64,000 nt of DNA from Halopseudomonas formosensis (GTDB lineage Bacteria > Pseudomonadota > Gammaproteobacteria > Pseudomonadales > Pseudomonadaceae). The position numbers and the translations under genes are program-made. The stretch is from positions 35,578 to 99,577 of the forward strand of contig NZ_FOYD01000010.1 in the NCBI RefSeq assembly GCF_900115905.1, read 5' to 3'. Positions 11,447 to 21,403 of the stretch are shown piece after piece; position 1 is the first letter of the stretch; every line of letters begins with the position of its first letter. The notes beneath the pieces were generated by a model, which was not told the origin of the DNA, searched no databases, and worked only from the letters and a program-made list of their open reading frames with translations.

Positions 11447-12753
11447 AGGGCGGTCCGGGCTGGCACCCGCTGCTGCCCCGCAGCTTCTTTGCCCGCACCC
11501 TGTTGCTGGTGCTGCTGACCCTGCTGTTCTCCAAGATCCTCACCCTGCTGTACCTGATCAGCAACGAGGATCTGCTGGTGGACCGCCAGTACAGCCATGG
11601 CACCGCCATGCTGGTGCATGCCTACTGGGCCAGCGGGCCGGAGGCCCGTGCGGACCTGGAAAAGCTGACCGGCATGCAGCTGGTCCACCACAGTCAGGTG
11701 CCTCCCGGCGAGGTGCACTGGCCCTATTCCGGGGTGTTCACCAGCCAGCTGCGCAACGAGCTCGGTGACCGTACCCAGATCCGTGTGCAGACCCATGACC
11801 AGGCGGCCATCTGGGTACACCAGCCGAGCTACGGCGAACACTGGCTGAAGGTACCGCTCTACGCCCACCCGCTACGCGGACAGCGCCTGGGCCTGGTGCT
11901 GACCTGGTCGGCGCTGATCATCATGCTGTCCTTTGCCGCCGCCTGGATCTTCGTGCGCCAGCTCAACCGGCCGCTCAAGGTGCTGGAGCGCGCGGCTCAG
12001 CGCATCGGTCAGGGCCACAGTGTGCGTCTGCTGGACACCAGCGGGCCGGCGGAGATTGCCGAGGTCTACCGGGCGTTCAACCAGATGGCCCAGGACGTGG
12101 AACAGGCCAACAGCGACCGGGCCCTGCTGCTGGCCGGGGTGTCCCATGACCTGCGCACACCGCTGACGCGCATGCGTCTGTCCACCGAACTAATGTCCGG
12201 CGTCGAGCCGGAGCTGACCGAAGGCATGATCCGCGACATCGAGGACATGGACGCCATCCTCGATCAGTTCATGGCCTACATCCGCGACGGCAATGCCGAA
12301 CCCTGCGAACCCTGCGATCTGAACGAGCTGATCCGCGAGGTGGTGACGCCGATCAACAGCACCGAGCCGCGGGTGGCCCTCTATCTGCAGCCGGTACCCG
12401 AACTGGCGCTGCGGCGGCTGTCAGTCAAGCGCATGCTGAGCAATCTGGTGGAGAATGCCCTGAATCACGGAGGTACCGGGGTGGAGATCACCAGTCATCT
12501 GGAACACAGCGCCCTGCAGCCCTGCGTGGTGGTCAGCGTGCTGGATCGGGGGCCGGGTGTCGACCAGAGCGAAGGCAAGGATCTGTTCACGCCATTCATT
12601 CGCGGCGACAGCGCCCGTTCGACCAAGGGCACTGGGCTGGGCCTGGCCATCGTCAAGCGTATCGCCGACAGCCATGGCATCAGTGTGCAGTTGCTCAACC
12701 GCAGCGGCGGGGGAATGGAAGCACGGCTGTGCTTCCCGGCGCCGACTCACTGA
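11443..12753 (+). CDS. envZ: EnvZ/AmgS-family sensor histidine kinase
   Basis: Inner-membrane sensor for the OmpR-type regulator. The frame has no ATG near its start; GTG at 11443 overlaps the ompR stop by 4 bp (GTGA) and gives 436 residues, close to the family size. TM1 spans about 19-40, a periplasmic domain of about 110 residues follows, TM2 about 150-171, then HAMP, HisKA with His235 ([11 protein letters not shown]), N-box [11 protein letters not shown] and G boxes DRGPGVD and [11 protein letters not shown]. The 3' end overlaps the end of the convergent chpC by 7 bp, so no spacer or terminator separates the two operons. Confidence 0.95.
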   Translation: MKGGPGWHPLLPRSFFARTLLLVLLTLLFSKILTLLYLISNEDLLVDRQYSHGTAMLVHAYWASGPEARADLEKLTGMQLVHHSQVPPGEVHWPYSGVFTSQLRNELGDRTQIRVQTHDQAAIWVHQPSYGEHWLKVPLYAHPLRGQRLGLVLTWSALIIMLSFAAAWIFVRQLNRPLKVLERAAQRIGQGHSVRLLDTSGPAEIAEVYRAFNQMAQDVEQANSDRALLLAGVSHDLRTPLTRMRLSTELMSGVEPELTEGMIRDIEDMDAILDQFMAYIRDGNAEPCEPCDLNELIREVVTPINSTEPRVALYLQPVPELALRRLSVKRMLSNLVENALNHGGTGVEITSHLEHSALQPCVVVSVLDRGPGVDQSEGKDLFTPFIRGDSARSTKGTGLGLAIVKRIADSHGISVQLLNRSGGGMEARLCFPAPTH

Positions 12754-13208
12754 GCGGCGAGCACCTCGGTCACCACCTGCTCGATGGCCTCCAGATCCGG
12801 TATCAGCAGCGGCTGCTCCTCATCCAGCAGCTGCACCTGCTGACTGACGAAATCGCCGGCCTGACCGGTGGCCGCCAGCTCCCTGCGCAACACCCGGCGG
12901 GAACGGGGAATGCCACCGATGCGCAGGGCGATGAAATTCAGTCCCGGGCGACCTCCCACCGCGTTGAGAATGAGGATCCGCGTGCCCGGCCCCTCGGTCG
13001 GCGGCTGCCCCATCAGCAGTCCGGGGTCGACCAGCGGCACCTTCTGGTCGCGCCAGCTGGCCCAGCCGATGAACCATTCCGGTCCACGCGGGGCGGTCTG
13101 GCCCACCCGGTAACCCACCAGCTCGGCAACGGCCACGTTGGGCAGCAGCAGCGGCTGACCCGCCAGGGGGATGATCAGACCGGTAAGACTGTCCAGTGCA
13201 TCTGACAT
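12747..13208 (-). CDS. chpC: ChpC, CheW-like chemosensory adaptor
   Basis: CheW-domain protein of about 153 residues that links receptors to the kinase ChpA; in P. aeruginosa ChpC is an accessory coupler for the pilus chemosensory system. The ATG at 13208 has AGAGGA 7 bases upstream and is preferred over the GTG at 13226. Typical CheW segments are LLLPNVAVAELVGY and RDQKVPLVDPGLLMG. It is the last gene of the chp operon here: the next gene is the convergent envZ, so chpD and chpE homologues are not adjacent. Confidence 0.88.
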   Translation of the reverse strand: MSDALDSLTGLIIPLAGQPLLLPNVAVAELVGYRVGQTAPRGPEWFIGWASWRDQKVPLVDPGLLMGQPPTEGPGTRILILNAVGGRPGLNFIALRIGGIPRSRRVLRRELAATGQAGDFVSQQVQLLDEEQPLLIPDLEAIEQVVTEVLAAQ

Positions 13209-13237
13209 AGCAAAATCCTCTTGCACCGCGCGCCCCT

Positions 13238-14200
13238 TCAGGCAGGCGTCGTGCGTTCCTGTTCAAGCCAATGGCGCATCGCCAGGGCCAGTTCCTCGGG
13301 TGAACCCTGCAGCAGGCTGTGGCCGGCGTCCTGTACGGCCTGGGGCATGATCGCACAGGCCGCACTGTCGGCGCTCTGGGTCCAGACCGGCATACCCTGC
13401 CGGCGCATGCGCCCACAGGCCTGCACTCCATCCTCTCCCATGCCACTGAATATGATCGCCCCGCACAGGGGCGCGAAGGCCGTGATCACCTCGTCGAGCA
13501 CCGCTTCTATGGCCGGCTGATAGGCGCCGGGCCAGGGGCTGTCCTGCAGATGGATGAGACCGTCGCTGCTGAAACTCAGACGCCGCGTGATGGGCGTCAC
13601 CAATACTTCCCCCGGCTGCAGACGGCTGCCCTGTTCGCAGTTGCGTACCCGCCAGCTGTTCTCCCGACCAATGATGCGCGGCAGCTGCTCCTCGAAACCG
13701 GCATCGATATGCTGGGCATACACGAAGGCCACCGGCAGCTCCGACGGCAGGGCATCGAGGAAGCTCTTGACCGCCGCCGGCCCACCCAGTGACGCACCCA
13801 GCAACCAGACACTGCAGCTGCCCACCGCCACAGCTGATGTGGGCACCTGCAGTTTCGGTGCCGAAGGCGGTGCCCCCAGCAATCCGCACAGCTTGCCGTA
13901 CAGCCGCCGCTGCCAGCGGGGATAATCCTCATCGCGGGGCGGCGGGATCTCGTCATTGCCCAGCAGCACCGGCACCTCGCTGCTGTCCAGCAGCCAGTCC
14001 AGCAGCGGCGAGTCCTCGGCCATGTCCAGCAGCCACAGATCGGTGGGCACCTCGGCCAGCTGCCCGGCCTCCAGCGCTTCCGGCTCGCCGGCAAATACCA
14101 CCCGGTAGCCGAAGTGCTGCACCACCTCGCTCAGGCGATCGCGTTTGCGGTTGCAACCAACCAGCAGCGCGACACCGGGCGTTCTGTCGTCACTCACCAC
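13238..14200 (-). CDS. chpB: ChpB, CheB-type protein-glutamate methylesterase
   Basis: Demethylates the pilus chemoreceptor PilJ and so balances the methyltransferase PilK. The C-terminal CheB domain shows the catalytic triad: Ser137 in LLGASLGGPAAV, His164 in YAQHIDAGF and Asp257 in SGMGEDGV. The first 110 residues look like a receiver fold that has lost the canonical acidic pocket, so control by phosphorylation is doubtful. The frame opens with two consecutive GTG codons (14200 and 14197) and overlaps the end of chpA by 8 to 11 bp; either could be used. Confidence 0.93.
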   Translation of the reverse strand: MVSDDRTPGVALLVGCNRKRDRLSEVVQHFGYRVVFAGEPEALEAGQLAEVPTDLWLLDMAEDSPLLDWLLDSSEVPVLLGNDEIPPPRDEDYPRWQRRLYGKLCGLLGAPPSAPKLQVPTSAVAVGSCSVWLLGASLGGPAAVKSFLDALPSELPVAFVYAQHIDAGFEEQLPRIIGRENSWRVRNCEQGSRLQPGEVLVTPITRRLSFSSDGLIHLQDSPWPGAYQPAIEAVLDEVITAFAPLCGAIIFSGMGEDGVQACGRMRRQGMPVWTQSADSAACAIMPQAVQDAGHSLLQGSPEELALAMRHWLEQERTTPA

Positions 14201-17200
14201 GCCCCACCAGTTTGCCGATCAATTCAAGCAGCTGCGCTTCCTGGTACGGCTTGCCGAGGTACTCGTTGACACCGATGCTGCGTGCCCGCTCACGGTGCTT
14301 CTCACCGGTACGCGAGGTGATCATGATGATCGGCAGGTCCTTGAGGCGCTCGTCGTGGCGAACCAGGGTCGCCACCTCGAAGCCGTCCATGCGCGGCATC
14401 TCGATGTCCAGCAGCATGACATCGGGCTGGATGTCCTGCAGCCGGGCGATGGCGTCGACCCCGTCCTTGGCGGTGACCACCTCCATGCCATGGCGCTCCA
14501 GCAGCCGTCCGGTGACCTTGCGTACGGTAATGGAGTCATCCACCACCATGACCAGGGTGGCGCGGTCCTCCACCGCTGCCGGCTGAAGCACCTGACGTGC
14601 CTGCTGGGCATGGGCCTGCTGGGCCCGGATCACCGCCAGCAGATCGAGAATCACCACCACCCGACCGTCGCCGAGGATGGTCGCGCCGGAGATGCCCGAC
14701 AGCACCGAGAACTGCTTGCCGAGGCTCTTCACCACGATCTCCCGGGAGCCGGCCAGGGCATCCACCTGCACCGCAATGCTGTGTTCTGCACCCCGTACCA
14801 GGATCACCGGCAGCGGCAGGCTCTGACCGCTGAGGCGCGGCTGCTGACCGGTGCCGAGCAGGTCGCCCAGATAGCGCAGATCGTAATGCTTGCCGGCGTA
14901 CTCGAACGCCGGTGCCCCGGGCGCGTAGTAGGCCTCCAGCTCGTAGCCGGAGACCCGCACGATACCCTCGATGGTATTCAGCGGAATGGCATAGAGGTCG
15001 TCGCCGGAGTACACCATCAGCGCCCGGTTCACCGACACGGTGAACGGCAGTCGTATGGTGAAGGTCGTGCCCTGCCCCGCCTCGGTGCTCAGCGTCATGC
15101 TGCCACCGAGCTGCTTGATTTCGCTGTTGACCACATCCATGCCGACCCCGCGGCCGGAAATCTGTGTCACCTGCTCGGCGGTACTGAACCCGGCCTGAAG
15201 GATGAACTGCAGCACCTCGTGATCGGTGAGGTGGGCATCGACATCCATCAGGCCGCGCTCGATGGCCTTGGCTCGCACCGCCTGCAGATCCACCCCGCGG
15301 CCGTCATCGGACAGCCGCAGCACTATCTCGCCACCCTCACGCTGCAGGTCCAGGGTGATGCGCCCGGTCTCGGACTTGCCACGCTGGTTGCGCGCCGCCG
15401 GCAGCTCGATCCCGTGGTCGACCGCGTTACGCAGCATGTGCTCGAGCGGTCCCATCATGCGTTCCAGTACGCTGCGGTCCATCTCCCCTTCGGCGTTGAG
15501 CACCTCCAGGTTGACCTGCTTGCCGACCTCCGCGGAGACCTGACGGACCACTCGCCGCAGGCGCGGGAGCAGACGATCGAAGGGCACCATGCGGGTACGC
15601 ATGAGGCCTTCCTGCAGCTCGGTGTTGACCCGCGCCTGCTGCAGCAGAAGGGTTTCGGCATCCCGGCTCTTGGCCGCCAGGGTTTCCTTGAGGTCGAGCA
15701 TGTCCGAGGCGGACTCGAACAGCGAGCGGGACAGCTGCTGCAACTGGGAGTAGCGGTCCATCTCCAGCGGGTCGAAGTCCTCGTAACCCTGCTCGATCTC
15801 CTCCTGGTGGCGCGACAGGATCTGCGCCTGGGTTTCCATGTCCAGACGCCGCAGCTGGTCGCGAACCCGCTCGATGGTGCTTTCCATATCATTCAGCGTA
15901 TGGCTGATATCGGTGACCTGCTGTTCGATGCGGCCGCGGAAGATGGAGGTTTCGCCCGCCAGGTTGACCAGCTCTTCGAGCAGCGCCGCAGGCACCTTGA
16001 CCGATTCCTGCACGGCGGAGCGGTTGCCACCGGTCTCGGCCTGCCCCTGACCCATGGCGTCGCTCAGGATCTGTCGAACCTGCGCCAGGGTATGCTCGGA
16101 GGTCGGCAGCGCCGCAGGGGCCTCCGGCTCCGGCTGCGCGACCGGGACCACCGCTGCGGTCCAGTCCTCCACCACCTGGCTGTGACCACCGGCCAGTTGC
16201 TCGATATCCGCCTGCAGCCTGGAGAAACCGGTTTCCAGCTGCTGCTGCAGTTGCGGACCGGCTTCGTGCAGGGCGCGCTCCAGCTCCCGCGCCTGTTCGG
16301 CGAGGCTGTCCTGGCCGGCCAGACGGGCAGACCCCTTGAGCGCCTCGACCCGGTGCAACAGCTGCGCAGCGGCCGCCGGGTCGCCGGGCAGCTGGGCCAG
16401 CAATGCGGCGCAGGGCTGCAGCAGCTCCCGGGCCTCTTCGATGAACATGCCGAGCATGCCGGATACCACCGGGCTCGCCACAGGGATTTCCGACAGCGGT
16501 TCGTCCGCGGGCGGCAGTTCGGCCAGCGATACCTCGGGCACCATCGCCTCCGCCGGGGGCGCAGTGCGGAGTGGAGTGTCCTCCCGCCACTGCGGTACCT
16601 GCTGCGGCGCGGCGCGGAACTCGCGGATGGCGCGGGTCAGCGCCATGCCATCGCTGATCGCACGACCGGCCTGAATGCCCTCGACCATGTCGGCCAGGGC
16701 GTCATGGCAGGCCATCAGCAGCTCGGGCAGACCGTCAATCAGCTCGAAGCGGCCGCCCACCAGCCCCTCGTAGAGGAACTCGAGTTCGTGAGCCAGATCG
16801 CCGACCGGACGTATCTCGGCCATGCGCGCGCCGCCCTTGAGTGTGTGCAGGTCTCGCAACAGGGCATGCAGTGCCTCGGCGTCGCCCGGCTCGGCCAGCC
16901 AGCGCTGCAGGCCGGTGGACGCACTGTCGAGGATTTCCTGCGCCTCCTCGAGGAAGATATCCACCAGTTCGCTGTCGACATCCGCCTCGGTCGGCAGCCA
17001 CTGCCCTGCTGCCACAGCGGACTCGGCCTCGGCGGCCGCCGTCTCCACCGTCGGGGCCGGCGTTTCGATCGGCACGGAGAACAGCTCGCGCAGCTCCTGC
17101 AGTTCGGCCTGTGCCGACTGCACATGCTGGTGCGCAGCGACCTGGTCCATCATTGCGATCAGGCGCTCATGGGCCCGCGCCAGGGCGCCGGTGACGGTGT

Positions 17201-20200
17201 TATCCAGCTGCAGGCGCTGTCCGACCAGGGCTTCGTGAACGTCTTCCAGCCCCTGACAGAGTTCTTCGATGGCCGGCAGCTCGACCTCCTGGGCCACCTC
17301 GGCCAGGGCACGCAATGCACGACCCAGTTCGACATGGTCGATCGCCTGCCCCTCGGCCAGCTCGTCGGCGGCGTCCAGCAAGAGTTCGACGCCCTCGGTC
17401 AGGAAGATCGACAGCAGGTCGGTATCGCTACCTCCCTCCAGCTGGGCGCGGCTGCTGTCGAGCCGCTGCATGGTCTGCTGATAGAGCGCATCAAGCCGCT
17501 GCAGGAATTCCTCGCTGCCGCTGATGGCCTGATTCGCGTCGTCCTGATCCAGCCAGGCCTGCAGCATGCCGACCGCCTCGCCAAGCAGTTCGGCGACGGC
17601 CTGGTCGGCGGGAATCAGATTGGTCTTGAAGTCCTTGGCCAGCTTCTCCAGGGGCGTGACCAGGGCCGCCACCGGCTGAATGCCGGCCATGTGTGCGCTG
17701 CCCTTGAGGGTGTGCAGCGCCCGCTGCAGTGCATCGCTCAACGGCTGGGGCAGCTCGCGATGGCATTTGTCCAGGAACCCGTTGATCTGGCTGATATGGG
17801 ACTGGGTTTCGGTACGGAAGATCCTCAGCAGCAGCGGATCCAGCTCGGTCGCGCTCTCCGCCGCCAGCGGCGCGGTGTCGGTCGGCTCGAGTGTCTCGAC
17901 AGTTTCGACTGCGTCGGTGGGTTCCTCTGCCTCCAGCGCCACCGGCTCGGCCACCTCATCAGGCAGCTCGGGCAGTGCGTCCGGCGCCGACTCCTCGACC
18001 AGCTCCGGCAGCGGCAGATCCGCGCTTTCCAGCTCGAATTCGATGGCCGGCAGCGACGGTGCATCCCGTTCCGCTTGTGTCTCCGGCTCTGCTTCCAGTT
18101 CCAGCGGCAGCTCTGCTTCGTCCTGCGGCTGCAACTCTTCGACAGGCTCGATGATCGGGGACTCGTCCACAACCTCGTCGGACAGCCCTTCGGGCTGCTC
18201 GGCCACCAGGGTTTGCGGTGCCGGCTCCAGCTCGCCGATCACATCGGCCGGCATCTCCCCACGGGACAGCATCTCCGCCTGCCCGGCAAGACGTTCGACC
18301 ACCTGCAGGGCGCTGGGCCGGCCATTGGCAAAGTCGTCCAGCAGGGCCGGCATCAGGCCACGTGCTGCATTGACCACGGCAAAGATCGCCGGCGTGGTGT
18401 CCACGTTGCCGTCGATCACCCGGTTGAGCATGTTCTCCACCGCCCAGGCCAACTCGGCCAGTACACTGGCCTGGACCATGCGCCCACTGCCCTTCAGGGT
18501 GTGGAAGGCCCGGCGGACTTCGGTGCGCGCGCTGACGTCGTCGTTATCGGCCTCCCAGCGCGGGGTATACTCCTCGAGGGTTTCCAGCACTTCGCCGACT
18601 TCCTCGATGAAGATCTCCAGCAGCTCCGGGTCAAGCTCCTCATCATCCTCCGACGCCTCTTCGACCAGCGCCGGCTCGACTGCAACTGCCGCCTCGGCGG
18701 CCTCCTCGGGGCTGGCGATGCTCTCGCGGTCATCCAGCGGCACGGCGCCGGCCTGCAAGCGCGACAGCTCTGCCGGCGGGTAACCCAGGGCTGCCAGGCG
18801 CTCCTCGGCGGTGGTGAGAATGCCATCGCCGCGACTGGCGTCATCCCGGGCCACCCGCTCCAGGTAGTAGTCGATACCGGAGATGACGTCCGCCAGGGCA
18901 TCCAGCGCCTCCCAGTCCGGGACGCGATGGGCGTCGATGAGTTCGCGCTTGATATAAAGTCGACAGGCAGCCACGGCGTCGGCGGCCCGCTTGAGCGGCA
19001 GCATCGCCAGACCACCACGGATGCTGGTCAGCAGCTCGTCCACGGGTTCCAGATGGCTGTAATCCCATTGACCGGCGACGAAGGCGCTGATGGCCTCGCG
19101 GGTCTGCTCCAGATTGTTGCGCGCCTCCAGTACCACCTGCTGCTGAACCTGCAGCAGGGCGCCGGTGGTCGACAGCTGGCCGCCGGCGGCAGCCTGCTCG
19201 TTCATGCGCTCCATGGCCAGGATGCCGTGCATGCTGGCCTCGACATAGAGCATGCCGCCGGCCACTTCCATCAACTGTGCATCGGTCGGCGAGTCCGGGG
19301 CGGAGGCCAGCTGCTCGACCCGCTCGATCTGCTCCTGCAGCACCCGCCGCGGCTGGCCGAGACCAAGCACTGCCAGGGTATCGGCGATGCGCTTCATGTC
19401 CGGCAAAAGTTCGCCCAGCTCGTGCTGGCTGCGGCTGGTACTCCGAACGAAGAGATCCAGACGCTCCTTGACCTGCAGCAGCTCCTCGTTGAGCGCCGCG
19501 GCCACCGACTGCATGGTGCCCTGATCCAGACCCACCAGCGGGTCGCTGCTGCCGGTGCTGGTGTCGCCGCCTTCCTGCCAGAGATCGGCCAGCTGGTAAT
19601 GCTCCTTCAGGGCCTTGAGCCGCGGACTCTCGCCCCCGCTCTTGGCAATGTAGAACAGCAGGTTGCGCAGCAGCTCGGGACTGGGGTCCTGCTGCACGAT
19701 GTCGCTGGTTTCCTCCAGCAGCTGGCGAAGCTCACGGTCGGCCAGGCGCAGCAGCTGGCGTACCGCCGCACCATTCTCGATGCTGCCATGCTCGAGCCCT
19801 TCGGCGACCCCGGCAAAGGCCCCCCACAGCTCGGCATAGCGGGTCCCCTGGAACAGCTGCTCCAGGCGCACGAAGACCCGACCCAGCTGGTGACTGTTGC
19901 GCTCGACATCCTGGCCGCGCAGGATCGCCGCATGGGTGATCTGCAGCGCCTGACGCAGCTTGCGCAGCTGCAGGGTTACCGTGGGGCTGGCGAAGTCCAC
20001 CCGGGCGACGGGTTCGGCCTCGCTGTCGCGCAGCTGCGGATTGAATACTGCGGTCTCGGTCAGCAGCTTCTCGTCCCGGGCACTGCGCATGTCGTTGAGC
20101 AGTGGCAGCAGCAGGACAGGTACATCGCGCCGCCCACTCTGCACCCGATCCAGGTACGAGGGCATCTGCAGGATGGCCTGCATGAGCACTTCCAGTGCTT

Positions 20201-20459
20201 CGGCCTGGCGGCTGCAGGTACCGTGCATCAGCGCCTGGGCAAGCTTCTCCATTTCTTCGGCGAGCAGCGCAGCACCGTAGAATTCGACCATCTGCAAGGT
20301 GCCGTGGACCTGATGGATATAGGTCAGGCAAAAGCGCAGCCGCGTAGTGTCCTCGGGGTTCTCCACAAAGGCTTCCAGTGCCTGACGCGCCTGATTCAGC
20401 GTCTCGGAAATCTCGCCTTTAACCCAGTCGAGGGCGACATAATCATGCCGATCACCCAT
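14190..20459 (-). CDS. chpA: ChpA, giant hybrid chemosensory histidine kinase
   Basis: Central kinase of the type IV pilus chemosensory system; it phosphorylates PilG and PilH. The ATG at 20459 has CTGGAG at ideal spacing and follows pilK by 2 bp, giving 2089 residues. I count seven Xpt-like modules: His phospho-sites in VHGTLQ (His52), FHTLKGSGRM, LHTLKGSAHM and LHTLKGGARM; a Thr at the site in LTSIRGGLAM; and two degenerate sites, ALRALAEV (Arg) and VEALKGSARL (Glu). Then come dimerisation, ATPase (HMLRNAVDHGIE, DDGRGVD, GRGVGMDVV), a CheW domain and a C-terminal receiver with Asp about 2018 (LLDIEMP). A Glu/Pro-rich linker of about 130 residues separates the third and fourth modules. P. 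aeruginosa ChpA is longer, with eight modules. Confidence 0.96.
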   Translation of the reverse strand: MGDRHDYVALDWVKGEISETLNQARQALEAFVENPEDTTRLRFCLTYIHQVHGTLQMVEFYGAALLAEEMEKLAQALMHGTCSRQAEALEVLMQAILQMPSYLDRVQSGRRDVPVLLLPLLNDMRSARDEKLLTETAVFNPQLRDSEAEPVARVDFASPTVTLQLRKLRQALQITHAAILRGQDVERNSHQLGRVFVRLEQLFQGTRYAELWGAFAGVAEGLEHGSIENGAAVRQLLRLADRELRQLLEETSDIVQQDPSPELLRNLLFYIAKSGGESPRLKALKEHYQLADLWQEGGDTSTGSSDPLVGLDQGTMQSVAAALNEELLQVKERLDLFVRSTSRSQHELGELLPDMKRIADTLAVLGLGQPRRVLQEQIERVEQLASAPDSPTDAQLMEVAGGMLYVEASMHGILAMERMNEQAAAGGQLSTTGALLQVQQQVVLEARNNLEQTREAISAFVAGQWDYSHLEPVDELLTSIRGGLAMLPLKRAADAVAACRLYIKRELIDAHRVPDWEALDALADVISGIDYYLERVARDDASRGDGILTTAEERLAALGYPPAELSRLQAGAVPLDDRESIASPEEAAEAAVAVEPALVEEASEDDEELDPELLEIFIEEVGEVLETLEEYTPRWEADNDDVSARTEVRRAFHTLKGSGRMVQASVLAELAWAVENMLNRVIDGNVDTTPAIFAVVNAARGLMPALLDDFANGRPSALQVVERLAGQAEMLSRGEMPADVIGELEPAPQTLVAEQPEGLSDEVVDESPIIEPVEELQPQDEAELPLELEAEPETQAERDAPSLPAIEFELESADLPLPELVEESAPDALPELPDEVAEPVALEAEEPTDAVETVETLEPTDTAPLAAESATELDPLLLRIFRTETQSHISQINGFLDKCHRELPQPLSDALQRALHTLKGSAHMAGIQPVAALVTPLEKLAKDFKTNLIPADQAVAELLGEAVGMLQAWLDQDDANQAISGSEEFLQRLDALYQQTMQRLDSSRAQLEGGSDTDLLSIFLTEGVELLLDAADELAEGQAIDHVELGRALRALAEVAQEVELPAIEELCQGLEDVHEALVGQRLQLDNTVTGALARAHERLIAMMDQVAAHQHVQSAQAELQELRELFSVPIETPAPTVETAAAEAESAVAAGQWLPTEADVDSELVDIFLEEAQEILDSASTGLQRWLAEPGDAEALHALLRDLHTLKGGARMAEIRPVGDLAHELEFLYEGLVGGRFELIDGLPELLMACHDALADMVEGIQAGRAISDGMALTRAIREFRAAPQQVPQWREDTPLRTAPPAEAMVPEVSLAELPPADEPLSEIPVASPVVSGMLGMFIEEARELLQPCAALLAQLPGDPAAAAQLLHRVEALKGSARLAGQDSLAEQARELERALHEAGPQLQQQLETGFSRLQADIEQLAGGHSQVVEDWTAAVVPVAQPEPEAPAALPTSEHTLAQVRQILSDAMGQGQAETGGNRSAVQESVKVPAALLEELVNLAGETSIFRGRIEQQVTDISHTLNDMESTIERVRDQLRRLDMETQAQILSRHQEEIEQGYEDFDPLEMDRYSQLQQLSRSLFESASDMLDLKETLAAKSRDAETLLLQQARVNTELQEGLMRTRMVPFDRLLPRLRRVVRQVSAEVGKQVNLEVLNAEGEMDRSVLERMMGPLEHMLRNAVDHGIELPAARNQRGKSETGRITLDLQREGGEIVLRLSDDGRGVDLQAVRAKAIERGLMDVDAHLTDHEVLQFILQAGFSTAEQVTQISGRGVGMDVVNSEIKQLGGSMTLSTEAGQGTTFTIRLPFTVSVNRALMVYSGDDLYAIPLNTIEGIVRVSGYELEAYYAPGAPAFEYAGKHYDLRYLGDLLGTGQQPRLSGQSLPLPVILVRGAEHSIAVQVDALAGSREIVVKSLGKQFSVLSGISGATILGDGRVVVILDLLAVIRAQQAHAQQARQVLQPAAVEDRATLVMVVDDSITVRKVTGRLLERHGMEVVTAKDGVDAIARLQDIQPDVMLLDIEMPRMDGFEVATLVRHDERLKDLPIIMITSRTGEKHRERARSIGVNEYLGKPYQEAQLLELIGKLVGRGE

Positions 20460-20461
20460 AG

Positions 20462-21343
20462 TCACTCCAGACATTCCATGCAGTCCCTGCGCCTGTAAGC
20501 CTGTACGCCATCATCCGCTACGGGCTCGAGCAAGGGATTATCCCAGTCCATGATTTCACCTGGCCCGATCACCAGCATGCCGCCGGGCGTCAACCGTCTT
20601 GCCAGTTGGTTGAGCAGCTCGCGACGGCGCCAGCGCCGGAAGTAGATGAGCAGGTTCTGGCAGAAGATGATATCCAGGTCCCGGATCGGGGCCTGGGCCA
20701 GTTCCAGGATGTTCAGCCGGGTGAAACACACCCGGTCACGCAGCACACTGGCTACCTGATACTGTCCATCCGGCAGTTGTTCCAGCCATTGATGTGTCTC
20801 GGCGGCGGTCATCCCACCCAGGCGCCGGGCCGGATAGACCCCCCGGCGCGCCTGATCCAGCGCCTGCTGGCTGATATCGGTTGCCCAGATGCCGAAATCC
20901 CGGCGCGGTTGCCCGGTCTCGCTGAGCACCTGTTCCACCACCATGGCCAGGGAATAGGCTTCCTCACCGCTGGCGCAGCCCAGGCTCCACAGGTGCAGCG
21001 GTCGCTGTTGCGGCTGCTGCAGGCGTTCCCGAAGCAACCGCGCGACACATTCGAAGGAGGGACGGTGGCGCATGAAGCTGGTTTCGCGCACGGTCAGGCA
21101 TTCCACCAGCGCCGACCATTCCACCGCGCCGCTGACGCCCTCGGTCACATGTTCGTAGTAGGTCTGATAATCGCTGATCCCCAGATCCCGCATCCGCGCC
21201 CGCAGACTGGTCTGCAGATAGATCTGGCGTTCGGCATTCACGCAGACACCGGTACGCATTTCCAATAGGGCCTGCCACTGACGGAACTGATGTCCGTCCA
21301 TGTCTGGCAACTTCTCCAATGACCAGTGTGGCGTTGTATGCAC
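20462..21343 (-). CDS. pilK: PilK, CheR-type chemoreceptor methyltransferase
   Basis: SAM-dependent methylation of glutamates on PilJ. The 293 residues include the small N-terminal helical domain (FRQWQALLEMRTGVCV), the receptor-contact region (YYEHVTEG, LTVRETSFMR) and the SAM site WSLGCASGEEAYSLAM followed by ATDIS and the FCQNLLIYF segment. The start is GTG at 21343, supported by GAGGG seven bases upstream. It lies between pilJ and chpA, 2 bp from the latter. Confidence 0.94.
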   Translation of the reverse strand: MHTTPHWSLEKLPDMDGHQFRQWQALLEMRTGVCVNAERQIYLQTSLRARMRDLGISDYQTYYEHVTEGVSGAVEWSALVECLTVRETSFMRHRPSFECVARLLRERLQQPQQRPLHLWSLGCASGEEAYSLAMVVEQVLSETGQPRRDFGIWATDISQQALDQARRGVYPARRLGGMTAAETHQWLEQLPDGQYQVASVLRDRVCFTRLNILELAQAPIRDLDIIFCQNLLIYFRRWRRRELLNQLARRLTPGGMLVIGPGEIMDWDNPLLEPVADDGVQAYRRRDCMECLE

Positions 21344-21403
21344 TGTGCGACCCTCGCGGTGCCCTCAATGGGGGTGGCCTTGCGGCCACCCCGGCGCTGC
21401 CCC

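Noticed and set aside
14145..20498. A 2117-codon open frame antisense to chpA
   Set aside because: It is codon-register aligned with chpA, so its stops would correspond only to TTA, CTA and TCA sense codons, which this GC-rich gene avoids. Its translation shows no domain. Similar mirror frames lie opposite tex, oprC, tssF, tssG/tssH, gshB and others.
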